A DNA stretch of 64,000 nt. Source: Candidatus Woesearchaeota archaeon. GTDB taxonomy: Archaea; Nanobdellota; Nanobdellia; Woesearchaeales; UBA11576. The notes below the pieces were generated by a model, which saw only the letters and a list, made by a program, of their open reading frames with translations, did not search any database and had not been told where the DNA came from. The DNA is taken from positions 62,001 to 126,000 of the forward strand of contig JABGYH010000004.1 of the NCBI GenBank assembly GCA_018675335.1, in the 5' to 3' direction. Below are positions 43,158-52,148 of this stretch, in pieces. Each line of letters begins with the position of its first letter. The first letter of the stretch is position 1. The position numbers and the translations under genes are program-made.

Positions 43158-44294
43158 TCAAGACTTCTGCATCACATAAAAAGGCCTCAGACCATTCCCA
43201 TTGAAAGGATCTAATTGAGTTTCATGCTTTTTTAAAACTAAATCCACTACTTGATATCCCCTCTCAAGATAAGTTTCAAAAACTGCCCGGCTCTTAGTAC
43301 GCCAATCAAGTCTAACTGGACTATCCAAACTTGCATCTGCTGCAATAAAATCAGACTCATTAAAATTTAGAGGAACTTCAAACAAAATAGTATCAGCAGT
43401 TTGATCTAAATCAAATTCTTTTAATTCCCTACAATAAACAAGTCCTGACTGAGGTGATTTATTTTTTTGTTCAGGTTGGCCTAAAAATTCTGGCGATAAT
43501 GTAAGCAATCTTGCACTTGTTGAAGAAATTACTTTTGCACCATCTGACACATATTTATCAAAAGAAGTTTTTGAAGAACTTGGAGGTTGATTCTTTTTTG
43601 ATGTATCCCAAGTAACAATAAATCTATCAGTAGGAAGTCCTTTGTAATCTCCACTAATTTCACCATAATAATCACGCACATAATTTTTTGGAGCAGGCAC
43701 TTTAGCACCTAACTTGTTTAAATTAAGCTTACCATTCCTAGAAATTAAAGGATCATATGTCCACTCAATTACACCCATGCCTAAACTTGCACACTCATCA
43801 CGTTGAAAAGACTTAAGTAACGCACCAATACCTTTACCTCTCAAAGATTTTCTCGTCGCAACCATGTGAGAATAAAAAACATCCCGATCACAACGTTGCG
43901 CATACACTGCAAATTCTTTATCAATGTGTGCAGGAACATTTCCTCCAAACTCAATAAAATCATTAACTGAGTTAACAAGTCCTGAATTATTACTAAAAAA
44001 ACCTAGTGCATACCCGACCAAAAAAGGATTATCTGAATTTGAAATTGCATCATCATTTGCAAATGCACCTACAACCAAACCATTATTTCCACAAATTTTT
44101 AACAGCTCAGGAGTTAGTATATCTTCCTCACCTAAATTCCAACCTTCCACTTGCAAATCCACAATTTGCTCTAATTCAATTTGACTGTCAAGATCAACTG
44201 GCCTTATAACAATATCACTTACGACCAATTTTGATTCATCTATTTCCGACTTATCACTTTTTAATTTATCCCTTTTCGATTTATCTACTTTCAT
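43158..44294 (-). CDS. GNAT acyltransferase (COG3375-like)
   Basis: 378 residues from the ATG at 44294 with GGGGAGTG upstream; the earlier ATG at 44342 lies inside the aminotransferase gene. The N-terminus is a charged Lys/Asp/Ser run. The GNAT core: SHMVATRKSLRGKGIGALLK with the acetyl/acyl-CoA loop RGKGIG, FQRDECASLGMGVIEWTYDP, then ISRNGKLNLNKLGAKVP and GLPTDRFIVTW, features of the predicted acyltransferase group COG3375. Relatives near racemase genes transfer succinyl groups to D-amino acids in the N-succinylamino acid pathway; that role is inferred here from context. Confidence 0.8.
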   Translation of the reverse strand: MKVDKSKRDKLKSDKSEIDESKLVVSDIVIRPVDLDSQIELEQIVDLQVEGWNLGEEDILTPELLKICGNNGLVVGAFANDDAISNSDNPFLVGYALGFFSNNSGLVNSVNDFIEFGGNVPAHIDKEFAVYAQRCDRDVFYSHMVATRKSLRGKGIGALLKSFQRDECASLGMGVIEWTYDPLISRNGKLNLNKLGAKVPAPKNYVRDYYGEISGDYKGLPTDRFIVTWDTSKKNQPPSSSKTSFDKYVSDGAKVISSTSARLLTLSPEFLGQPEQKNKSPQSGLVYCRELKEFDLDQTADTILFEVPLNFNESDFIAADASLDSPVRLDWRTKSRAVFETYLERGYQVVDLVLKKHETQLDPFNGNGLRPFYVMQKS

Positions 44295-44310
44295 TTTATC
44301 AACACTCCCC

Positions 44311-45594
44311 TTAACCACGATACTCACCACTAGAAACATCACTCATACGTTCGATCAAACAAGAATTAGCCTCAGGTTTTCTAACTGTTAAACGAACATA
44401 ACCTTTGCCTGCAAGAGATGGAATAAAATCTAAACTCTGAACAATAATTCCCTCCCTAAGAAAATCCCCTGCAACATTGCCTTTTCCTTTCAAAACAACA
44501 ACATTTGTTTCCGACGGATAAAACTCATATTTATCACTCAACGCTTGTTCTAATTTTGTTTTTGCACTTTTTGTTTCACTTCTTACTAAATCCATATATT
44601 CAACATCTTGAAGTGCCACATTTGCAACCAAACCACTTATTGTTGAAATTGGAAATTGAAGACGCATCTTTTCCATGATTTCAATTATTTCAGGACTGCC
44701 AATACCATACCCGACTTGAATTCCTGCAAGACCAAGTCCCTTTGAAGTAGTTCGAGTTACAAATAAATTAGAATATTTGCCAAGTAATGAAACTGCACTA
44801 TTAGCTCTTTTGTCACCATTAGCATCAGAATATTCCCCATAAGCTTCGTCGACCACAACTAATTTTTTATGCTTTGACGCAACACTTACTATCTCTTCAA
44901 TGTGCTCCAAAGGAATTGTTGTTCCAGTAGGATTATTCGGAGTACACAACCAATACAAATCAATATTTGGATCACTTAATTTTTCCAAATAATCATCCCT
45001 GTTGGATTCAGACCATAAAAAACCATTATTTTCGTCGAGATCAGAACTAATAATTCTTGCATTAATGTGCGCTGCTGCTTCTTCAAACCTAAAAAAAGTA
45101 GGATTGTGAACCATCACAAAATTTCCAGGAGTTACAAACGCTTTCGTTACGAGTTCAAGAAGTTGATTACTACCAGTACCAATAGTTACAGGATATTTAT
45201 CAAATTCTCCCCCACCTAATTTAACAAAATTATAAGGTTCAAGTTGAAATAAATCAGCAATTGTTTTAACAAGTGCAGATGCATTAGTATCAGGGTAATC
45301 TAATAGTTCTGCTCGAAATAGAGGATCTGCACTTTTTCTTAATACTTCTTGAATCTTTGACGTTGCACCCCAAGAAGATTCACCTAAATTAAATTTTTTA
45401 ATATCTTCTTTTGCAATTCCTTTTTGTGCATATAAACTACCTAACAATTGCCACGCAACATCAACTGGATCGGCCTCCCCTTTTGAGGTATAATCTAATT
45501 TTATTACATCATAAGTCGTTGCTACATTAGGCTTAATTCTTAAAACTGCAGCCAAAGTTGTGTCGAGGTCCGATTCATTAATTATTCGAGACAT
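44311..45594 (-). CDS. Class I/II aminotransferase (HisC-like)
   Basis: 427 residues from the ATG at 45594, which overlaps the decarboxylase stop as TAATG; GAGGTGA lies upstream. A fold-type I PLP enzyme: TIGTGSNQLLELVTKAFV, YWLCTPNNPTGTTIP, VVVDEAYGEYSD (PLP ring Asp and Tyr), RTTSKGLGLAGIQVGYGIG with the Schiff-base Lys, and YVRLTVRKPEANSCLIE with the carboxylate Arg. The fold is close to histidinol-phosphate aminotransferases, but no other histidine genes are present. Substrate unknown. Confidence 0.85.
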   Translation of the reverse strand: MSRIINESDLDTTLAAVLRIKPNVATTYDVIKLDYTSKGEADPVDVAWQLLGSLYAQKGIAKEDIKKFNLGESSWGATSKIQEVLRKSADPLFRAELLDYPDTNASALVKTIADLFQLEPYNFVKLGGGEFDKYPVTIGTGSNQLLELVTKAFVTPGNFVMVHNPTFFRFEEAAAHINARIISSDLDENNGFLWSESNRDDYLEKLSDPNIDLYWLCTPNNPTGTTIPLEHIEEIVSVASKHKKLVVVDEAYGEYSDANGDKRANSAVSLLGKYSNLFVTRTTSKGLGLAGIQVGYGIGSPEIIEIMEKMRLQFPISTISGLVANVALQDVEYMDLVRSETKSAKTKLEQALSDKYEFYPSETNVVVLKGKGNVAGDFLREGIIVQSLDFIPSLAGKGYVRLTVRKPEANSCLIERMSDVSSGEYRG

Positions 45595-47246
45595 TAACAA
45601 TCACCTCGAATAAGATCAGATTCAATGTATGTGCAAAGTTCACCAACAAACCTATCAATATCTTGCCTGGTAGTATCTGGATGCATCAGACAAGTACGAA
45701 TAGCATAAATCTGAGTATCTTTTTCCCCATTAGTTGCAAGCCCAGCACTTGATACAATAAAACCGGAATCAGATTCTGAAAAATATTTTTCAATTTGCAC
45801 ATTTAATGATTTAATTTCATCTGAATTATCACTACTTACATCACCACCAAAATAATCTTTTTTGGAAACGTGTTTAAATTTTTCTGGAACAAATCTAAAA
45901 TTAACTAAATTTAAATCTGGCTCAGGATTCATTACTTCAATTCGACCCTCACTTAATCTTACAGATTGAAGTTGCGATGCAAAATAATTTGCATTCTCAA
46001 ATGTTGTTTCAATCGTTTCTCCAATTCCTGCCAAACCAAAAGCAACACAAGTCAAATATGTAGATATAACTCCTGCAGTAGATTGTGATCCAATAAGTTT
46101 AACACCACCAAGGTGAGTTTCTAAATTTTTCTTAAACTCCTCAATATTTGATAAATCATTATTGATGTAACTAGCATCAGTTGAAACTGTCTGTAAATCA
46201 TCACGATTTTTGAAAGTAATCGATCCAGCATTGTAGGGAACCCAAAATAATTTATGAGGATCAAAAGTTACTGAATCAAACTCTTTTACAACCTTTTTTA
46301 GATGCGCATATTTTTTTGTTAATACTGAAGGACCACCATATGCAGCGTCAAGATGAAGCCATATTCTTTCACCAGTTTCTTTTTCGTATTTTCTAACTAA
46401 CTCCATTCCTTTTGCAATATCATCAACAGCCCCAATTTCAGTTGATCCTAAAACAAAAACAACTCCCATTGGTTTTTCTTTTGTACGATCTAAAGAATCT
46501 AGTTGAACTTGCAACTCATCCAAATCCATCCTAAATTCAGAAGTGGATCTAATCTTAACCAAGTGATTTTCACCAATGCCAATAGCATTAGCAGTTTTGT
46601 CCCAAGAATAATGAAATGACGCAGGAACAATTAATTTTGGAATTCTTAAATTAGCTTTTTCATAAACATCCGAATGAGGCGAAAACATTTCAGGAAAACC
46701 AATTTTTTTAAGATTAACACCTTCTTTTTCAAGATATGAAACATTTCTACCAGTTAGAAGAGCAAGAATATTTGCATCAGTACCTCCTGCAGTAATAAAA
46801 GAAATTGCTTCTTTTTGATCATAACCTAACATGTTTTTAACATACTGCCCAACACGTTGTTCTAAATGATTTTCAATTGGGGATACTTCACGACAAACTT
46901 GATTTCCAGTCATTAAAGCACCAATTAAATTTGCTACCACTCCAATTTTTGTTGGATCTGATAACATGTGTGCAAAATAAGAATGAGGATTGAAACTTAA
47001 ACCTGCTTTCTCATAAATTTGAGCAAACTCAGTCATAAAATTTTGAAAACTAAAATCATCATTACTGGCCCGGTGTTGTGGCTTTGTTTCAAATTCATTA
47101 ACTAACTGCGCAATATCAGTTTCAGAGGCAACTCTTGAAGGAGCAGAATCCCTAATACTTCTCGAACTAAAAAGAGTTTTAAAAATTTCGATGAACTCTT
47201 CAGGCTCACCAATTTGTCCGTTGAAAAATAAATTGTTGGATGTCAT
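45594..47246 (-). CDS. Group II PLP-dependent decarboxylase
   Basis: A 550-residue decarboxylase of the glutamate/DABA/tyrosine group. Seen: FNPHSYFAHMLSDP (substrate loop), SFITAGGTDANILALLTGRN, RIWLHLDAAYGGPSVL (PLP Asp in HLDAA) and VTFDPHKLFWVPYNAG with the Schiff-base Lys in DPHK. It is longer than the archaeal MfnA type (about 380-400 aa) and resembles the long bacterial type, which suggests transfer. Amine products from Glu, Asp, DABA or aromatic acids are possible. It heads a run with the aminotransferase and GNAT. Confidence 0.88.
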   Translation of the reverse strand: MTSNNLFFNGQIGEPEEFIEIFKTLFSSRSIRDSAPSRVASETDIAQLVNEFETKPQHRASNDDFSFQNFMTEFAQIYEKAGLSFNPHSYFAHMLSDPTKIGVVANLIGALMTGNQVCREVSPIENHLEQRVGQYVKNMLGYDQKEAISFITAGGTDANILALLTGRNVSYLEKEGVNLKKIGFPEMFSPHSDVYEKANLRIPKLIVPASFHYSWDKTANAIGIGENHLVKIRSTSEFRMDLDELQVQLDSLDRTKEKPMGVVFVLGSTEIGAVDDIAKGMELVRKYEKETGERIWLHLDAAYGGPSVLTKKYAHLKKVVKEFDSVTFDPHKLFWVPYNAGSITFKNRDDLQTVSTDASYINNDLSNIEEFKKNLETHLGGVKLIGSQSTAGVISTYLTCVAFGLAGIGETIETTFENANYFASQLQSVRLSEGRIEVMNPEPDLNLVNFRFVPEKFKHVSKKDYFGGDVSSDNSDEIKSLNVQIEKYFSESDSGFIVSSAGLATNGEKDTQIYAIRTCLMHPDTTRQDIDRFVGELCTYIESDLIRGDC

Positions 47247-47301
47247 GCCAATTAATAAAGAAATCGTTTTAAAGTGAATTTTCCAACGAAAATCGAAAAG
47301 A

Positions 47302-47312
47302 TTTCGACGAGA
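47302..47312. promoter_or_regulatory. TTTCGACGAGA word upstream of the decarboxylase operon
   Basis: Ten of eleven bases match TCTCGACGAGA. It lies about 56 bp before the decarboxylase start, in the divergent region shared with the ferritin-like gene. A plus-strand TATA-like AGTATATAAAC is at 47374-47384. Confidence 0.3.
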
Positions 47313-47445
47313 AAATTGTCATTTAAAAGGCAGTTAAATATACCTGAAAAGTTTTCGAAATTGAATGTGGCCAGTATATAAACTAACTTGTAAAATTTAC
47401 GAAAATACCAAAGAAATTAAATAAGAGATAACGTTCAGCATCATC

Positions 47446-47916
47446 ATGGATGAATTTATGCGAGTCATATTTGAAAATGCAATTGTTAGAGAAACTGCTG
47501 CACACCATAAATATCTCCAATTAGCAAAATTTGCAAAAAGCAATATACTTAAAAAAATTTTTGAAACTCTTGCAGCAGAAGAACTCACCCATAAAGAACT
47601 ATTTAGTAAAATGGACTTAACAGTTTTAAAAATAGTATCTAAAACCAATTTAACAACACTCAACTTGCTTAATGAATATGAAGACAAATTAGACATAACC
47701 GATATGCAAGACATAAAAAATGCAATTGATCTTGCAATCAAAGAAGAAGAGCAAGCATATCAAGATTATAGCACACTAATAAAATATCTCGATTTTGGTC
47801 CAGGCAGAGAATCATTACAAGAAATTGCAAAACAAGAACTTGCACACAAACATATTTTACAAAAAACAAAACAAAAACTTGAAAATAATTGGAAAAATTC
47901 GTTTGATATTTCTTAA
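47446..47916 (+). CDS. Rubrerythrin/ferritin-like di-iron protein
   Basis: 156 residues, a four-helix bundle with two E..ExxH pairs: ENAIVRETAAHHKYLQLA (Glu ligand), LAAEELTHKELFSK (ExxH), IKEEEQAYQDYSTLI (Glu) and IAKQELAHKHILQK (ExxH). This is the rubrerythrin-type di-iron site, without the rubredoxin tail. It probably reduces peroxide or stores iron, in line with the peroxiredoxin and thioredoxin in this window. Confidence 0.85.
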   Translation: MDEFMRVIFENAIVRETAAHHKYLQLAKFAKSNILKKIFETLAAEELTHKELFSKMDLTVLKIVSKTNLTTLNLLNEYEDKLDITDMQDIKNAIDLAIKEEEQAYQDYSTLIKYLDFGPGRESLQEIAKQELAHKHILQKTKQKLENNWKNSFDIS

Positions 47917-48002
47917 GTTACCATAAAATATAGGTTTTTAATTCTATTTATGCATAAGTTAAGTTGGTTAGATATAAATTAATTTAATGTTACTTATTAT
48001 TT

Positions 48003-48407
48003 ATGACTGACAAAAATAAAAAATTAATAGATATATCACAAGAAGACAAACAGTTTCTAAAAAAATTAATTCCTACAACAGCATTCATCGCAGGACTTTG
48101 TTGTTTTACTCCAGTCGTATTAGTATTGTTTGGTTTAAGCAGCGTTGCATTTGCAGCGTCACTTTCAGATACACTTTATGGAACTTACAAATGGGTATTT
48201 CGAAGTGTCGCACTAGCATTACTCCTCTCAGGTCTTGCGTGGTATTTTTACAAAAAAGAAAATGTGTGCAGTTTAGATTCATTAAAACGTAAAAAAAGAC
48301 GAATAATTAATGTTGTTATTATTGCCTTAATTACTGGAATTATCACATACATTTTATGGCTATACTTAGTTGTCGAATTAATTGGAATTGGCCTAAACAT
48401 CTGGTAA
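48003..48407 (+). CDS. MerT-like small membrane protein
   Basis: 134 residues with three to four hydrophobic segments. The first helix contains FIAGLCCFTPVVLVLFGLSS, close to the Cys-Cys helix of mercuric transporter MerT (xxCCLGPLVLVxLG). The loop has a single Cys (KENVCSLDSLKRKKRR). No mercury-resistance partners are nearby, so a metal or thiol role is uncertain. A DTLYG loop and a long last helix differ from MerT. Confidence 0.6.
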   Translation: MTDKNKKLIDISQEDKQFLKKLIPTTAFIAGLCCFTPVVLVLFGLSSVAFAASLSDTLYGTYKWVFRSVALALLLSGLAWYFYKKENVCSLDSLKRKKRRIINVVIIALITGIITYILWLYLVVELIGIGLNIW

Positions 48408-48457
48408 GAATATTGCACACGCATGACAATTTTTCATAACTAATCTTAGTGGAAAGC

Positions 48458-48465
48458 TTTATAAA
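48458..48465 (+). promoter_or_regulatory. TATA box, leaderless promoter
   Basis: TTTATAAA ends 23 nt before the ATG at 48488; no ribosome site is present. Confidence 0.5.
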
Positions 48466-48487
48466 TTAAACTCCATCTCGCAGAAAT

Positions 48488-48988
48488 ATGGAAGGGCCAA
48501 CAAATAAAAAAAATTGTCAAATGTGTGGAGGCTGTTGTAAATATATAACAGTACAATTACATGAACCAACGTCAAAAAGTGATTGGGACGGATTCTTTTG
48601 GTATTTACATCACGAAAATGTATATCTATATGTAGATGATGAATCTGATTGGTTTGTTGAATTTAAAACAAAATGCAAGCAGCTAGATTCTGAGAATAAA
48701 TGCTCAATTAGAGATCATCGACCAATGGTATGTCGCGATCACGAATCAGATGAATGTGAAAATAATAATTCAGACTCACCATACAAATTACTATTTAGTA
48801 CTGCTGATCAATTGAAAGCATATTTGATTAAAGAAGGAATCGACTTTGAATTTAACAAATTAAAAAAAATCTCTAATTGCGAAAGCGAATGCAGTGCAAA
48901 ATGTATACCTGAAGAATCAAATGAAAAAAAGAGTTCAGATATGGGAGTTTTAAGTCTAAAAACAAAACTCAAACTTAAAGACGTCTGA
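48488..48988 (+). CDS. YkgJ-type cysteine-cluster protein
   Basis: 166 residues. The N-terminus carries NCQMCGGCCKYITVQL (CxxCxxCC), then KCKQLDSENKCSIRDHRPMV with CRDH, the classic YkgJ series for zinc or iron. A late Cys cluster (NCESECSAKC) is additional and not part of the core family, so there may be a second metal site. It stands alone after a leaderless promoter. Confidence 0.85.
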   Translation: MEGPTNKKNCQMCGGCCKYITVQLHEPTSKSDWDGFFWYLHHENVYLYVDDESDWFVEFKTKCKQLDSENKCSIRDHRPMVCRDHESDECENNNSDSPYKLLFSTADQLKAYLIKEGIDFEFNKLKKISNCESECSAKCIPEESNEKKSSDMGVLSLKTKLKLKDV

Positions 48989-49078
48989 GACCAAGTAATC
49001 AAAACTAGTTTAGTAATAATATTTTATTTTTATTTCTTTAATATAAATTAATTTTAATTTATCACATTAAACAATATG

Positions 49079-49843
49079 TTAATTAGCGTACTGTGAAAGT
49101 ATTCTCATAATTGGATGTTTGGCAGTTATAATTTCTTGATCTAGCAATCTCCAATCAATTGGAACTTTAGTCATAACATCCACACCTTTAGATTTTGTTA
49201 CCACCCTTAATAATTCTAAACCATCACTATAAACTAAACCTTCTTCACCAAAATACTTATTACCTCGACTATGATCCCCATTAAATAAATCAGTAGAACA
49301 AAAAACAGCAAATCCTTCATACCAAAGATTGTGCCTATCAGATCTTTTGTAAGATTCTGGATGAATTAAATCCCACACGGCATGAGCTAATTCATGAACT
49401 ATAATAGGATCAAAAGGCGCAGTCATTATAGGATCAACAAAATTAGAATAAAGTAAATGTCTCATTTTTAGCCCAGTTGGAAAAAAAATATTTCCCCTAG
49501 CATAAACTGCTTTAGCACATAAGTGATCTTTAGATAATGCATTCGCACGAATAATTGGAACTGCTAAAAATTTTGAAATATAAAACATAAGATTGAAATT
49601 AAATCCTGTAGGCTCGACTTTTTGTTCTACCAACTTATGTTCAAAATTATTCCAATAACTAGATTCCATAAAATTTGCTAAATCATCAAAAAACTTGATT
49701 TGAACATTACTTAAATCAACACCAAAATAATCTCCCATTAACGCTTTATTTCTCTCTAGACTTCTATTAAGTCTTGTTTCTAACCTTCTTTGTTCAATTT
49801 TAGAAAATGGAATTATTGCATTTATCAAATCATTAAGACTCAT
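49079..49843 (-). CDS. HExxH metallopeptidase-like protein
   Basis: 254 residues. PIIVHELAHAVWDLIHPESY has the zinc motif HELAH, and NLWYEGFAVFCSTDLF gives the downstream Glu (WYEGFA) of gluzincin-type peptidases. The N-terminal 100 residues are helical with ERNKALMGDYFGVDLSNVQ. No signal peptide, so it probably works in the cytoplasm. I do not recognise a named family; a single-domain gluzincin is the best description. Confidence 0.7.
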   Translation of the reverse strand: MSLNDLINAIIPFSKIEQRRLETRLNRSLERNKALMGDYFGVDLSNVQIKFFDDLANFMESSYWNNFEHKLVEQKVEPTGFNFNLMFYISKFLAVPIIRANALSKDHLCAKAVYARGNIFFPTGLKMRHLLYSNFVDPIMTAPFDPIIVHELAHAVWDLIHPESYKRSDRHNLWYEGFAVFCSTDLFNGDHSRGNKYFGEEGLVYSDGLELLRVVTKSKGVDVMTKVPIDWRLLDQEIITAKHPIMRILSQYAN

Positions 49844-50063
49844 AATAACAAATTAAAAAAGAACTCATTTATAACAATAATTGTTATACATCATACTTAA
49901 TAGTACTTCCATTTTTTATACATTTTTTAAGGTTCTCAAAAGCATTTATATATGACTTCCAGTTTATAGCAGTACTGTGAACAAAAAGTTGTATCAACCC
50001 AAATTTTAACTTAAAGGATTGTTACAAACAACACACAATATCCTATTTATGGAGGTAACCAAA

Positions 50064-50381
50064 ATGAGCGTAAAAGAATTAAGCAAAACAAATTTTGATG
50101 AATCAGTTAAAGGAGACAAACCAGTAATTGTCGATTTTTGGGCAAGTTGGTGCGGACCTTGCAAAATGATGGGCCCAGTATTTGATGAACTAAGCGAAGA
50201 GTATGACAATTTAGAATTTGCAAAAGTTAGTACTGAACTAGAACCAGAACTTGCAGAAAAAAACTCAGTTAGAGGAATTCCTTGTTTAATAGTATTCAAA
50301 GACGGAAAAGAAGTAGACCGAATTGTAGGCTATACACCGAAAGATGCGTTAAAAGAAAAAATTAATGCAATCATTAATTAA
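50064..50381 (+). CDS. trxA: Thioredoxin
   Basis: 105 residues from the ATG at 50064, with GGAGGT 8 nt upstream (an in-frame ATG at 50019 lacks a ribosome site). [14 protein letters not shown] holds the WCGPC redox site; [20 protein letters not shown] has the cis-Pro loop with an added Cys (IPCL; usually IPT). A reductant for peroxiredoxin or other disulfides. It is followed 19 bp on by a regulator. Confidence 0.95.
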   Translation: MSVKELSKTNFDESVKGDKPVIVDFWASWCGPCKMMGPVFDELSEEYDNLEFAKVSTELEPELAEKNSVRGIPCLIVFKDGKEVDRIVGYTPKDALKEKINAIIN

Positions 50382-50400
50382 AAAAACTGGTTAAAATAAA

Positions 50401-50748
50401 ATGATAGACTTTGCATGCAAACAATTCAAACTGGAAGAAGTTATTAAATGTGGACTTGGCTTAAGTAAAGCAGACTACAAATTATTAGAATTTTTGTTAC
50501 AGCAATACGATGAGTGGTTCACAACTGACGATCTAGCAAAAAGAATGAAACTTAATCTTTCAACAATACAACGAAGCGTGAAAAAGTTAAGTGAAAAGCA
50601 AGTAATTAAAAGATCACAAAATAACTTAGATGGTGGCGGATATATGTATGTTTATCAAATTAAAGATAAAGACCAAATAAGAGAATTAATGATGAATATA
50701 GTTACTGCATGGGTTAAACGTGTCGATGATGAACTAAAGAAGTGGTAA
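50401..50748 (+). CDS. Winged-helix transcriptional regulator
   Basis: 115 residues. DFACKQFKLEEVIKCGLGLS is a start also seen in archaeal regulators with a Cys pair; the winged helix is LEFLLQQYDEWFTTDDLAKR, LNLSTIQRSVKKLSEKQVIK, followed by the wing GGYMYVYQIKD. The two early cysteines (C6, C17) might sense redox or metal. It lies right after thioredoxin and is likely in its operon. Confidence 0.75.
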   Translation: MIDFACKQFKLEEVIKCGLGLSKADYKLLEFLLQQYDEWFTTDDLAKRMKLNLSTIQRSVKKLSEKQVIKRSQNNLDGGGYMYVYQIKDKDQIRELMMNIVTAWVKRVDDELKKW

Positions 50749-50838
50749 TCGCCAAAAAAATTCTTTTAAATTTTTTTTATTTTAAATTGTTGAACTCACA
50801 CAATAAAATATTTAATTTTTAAAATAAGATATTATTAA

Positions 50839-51477
50839 TTATTTTTTTACGAGTCTCCAACAGCCAACTTTAATTCTTTCAATTCTTTTTTTATGAAAAG
50901 ATTGAGTTGCTTTAAGAGGAAAATCAAATATCCAATGATTTGAACTTCTAAAATTATTATCTTTTGAAACTGCAGACACAAATGACGCTGTTGATTCTTT
51001 ATGAAAACTATAAATCACATTTGTAATCTTAAATGCCTTTTCTAAAAAAGATTTATCTGCATGAGTATTTCGAGTACCAAATGGAGGATTTTGAATAACT
51101 ACATCCACGTTTTCTTGAAAATTTAAAATATCTTGATTAAGAAAAACAAATTCGCCCATTTTTGATTCTATTTCAAACTCTTCAAATAAATTCGCAAGAT
51201 TTTCTTTAGCAATATTTAATGCAGCTAAATCAAGTTCAATAAAAAAAACTTTTTTAGCACCTAACAATAATGCACCAATACCAAGAATTCCCGTACCACA
51301 ACCAAAATCTGCAATTGTTTTATTTTCGATATCCTGGTTCATAAATGAGTTCCATAAAACTTCTGCTGCAATTTCTGAATCAGTAGGATATTGTTCTAAT
51401 TTAACATTAGGATTTGAAAATAATTTAAGCTTGGATAAAATAATTGCAAGACTTGATTTTGAATTAACTAAAGCCAT
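50839..51477 (-). CDS. METTL5-like RNA N6-adenine methyltransferase
   Basis: 212 residues: start KLEQYPTDSEIAAEVLWNSF, SAM motif TIADFGCGTGILGIGALLLG, FIELDLAALNIAKENL, and the N6-adenine catalytic motif VVIQNPPFGTRNTHAD (NPPF). This is the archaeal relative of METTL5, which methylates one adenine in small-subunit rRNA. Specificity to rRNA is by family analogy. Confidence 0.88.
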   Translation of the reverse strand: MALVNSKSSLAIILSKLKLFSNPNVKLEQYPTDSEIAAEVLWNSFMNQDIENKTIADFGCGTGILGIGALLLGAKKVFFIELDLAALNIAKENLANLFEEFEIESKMGEFVFLNQDILNFQENVDVVIQNPPFGTRNTHADKSFLEKAFKITNVIYSFHKESTASFVSAVSKDNNFRSSNHWIFDFPLKATQSFHKKRIERIKVGCWRLVKK

Positions 51478-51584
51478 AATAATTTAGAATCAGCAAAGAT
51501 TAATAAGTTTTTCTAGATAAAAATTGATTATGCTACTTAGCACTTAAAAATTTAATTACTGTACTGATTAACACCGCACAATAT

Positions 51585-52148
51585 TTAATCGCAACTACTC
51601 CTACAATAATCACAGATAGATCTAGAATCAGTTGGAGGAATAATCACCCTCATTCCTCTTTGAAATGCAGGAGTTGAATTTCTAATATAACCCAAAATAA
51701 CATCATCAATTTGAGCCCCATCAAAAAATCTAGCACCATATCCCTTTGCCCGCGCAGCAGTTTCAAATAAAGCTCTATGCGCAATAGGTAATAGATGAAC
51801 ATATGATTCTTTTTTTTCTGATTTATCATCAAGAGGATTTTCAAAATAATCAGGAATCCTAAACTCTAAATTAAATAATACATCGCTAGTGCCATAAGTT
51901 TTTCTAAACCTAAATTCAGGTCTTGACTGAACAATCCCAAAATTAAATCGTTCTTGACTACCATTACACATCAAGACCATCCCCCTATAACCATCAACAC
52001 TAGTTTTTTGAGCTGCCAATGCTTCATTTAACTTATCCTTAATTTTACCCATCACAGAATATTTAACAAGGGTATCAAATCTACCAACCAATAAACAAAC
52101 AGAATCCATTAGTACAACATCTAGTTGTTTACTATCCTCGCCCTTCAT
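51585..52148 (-). CDS. Hypothetical protein with C-terminal Cys cluster
   Basis: 187 residues, with SVCLLVGRFDTLVKYSVMGK at the start, RGMVLMCNGSQERFNFGIVQ in the middle, and AHRALFETAARAKGYGARFF followed by ARFFDGAQIDDVILGYIR. The end DSRSICDYCRSSCD has C-x2-C-x3-C, possibly a metal site. No family recognised. It is read away from the ClpX-like gene across a 600-bp spacer. Confidence 0.5.
   Translation of the reverse strand: MKGEDSKQLDVVLMDSVCLLVGRFDTLVKYSVMGKIKDKLNEALAAQKTSVDGYRGMVLMCNGSQERFNFGIVQSRPEFRFRKTYGTSDVLFNLEFRIPDYFENPLDDKSEKKESYVHLLPIAHRALFETAARAKGYGARFFDGAQIDDVILGYIRNSTPAFQRGMRVIIPPTDSRSICDYCRSSCD

Noticed and set aside
48003-48407. Mercury resistance (merT)
   Set aside because: Only the first helix resembles MerT; no merA, merP or merR nearby.
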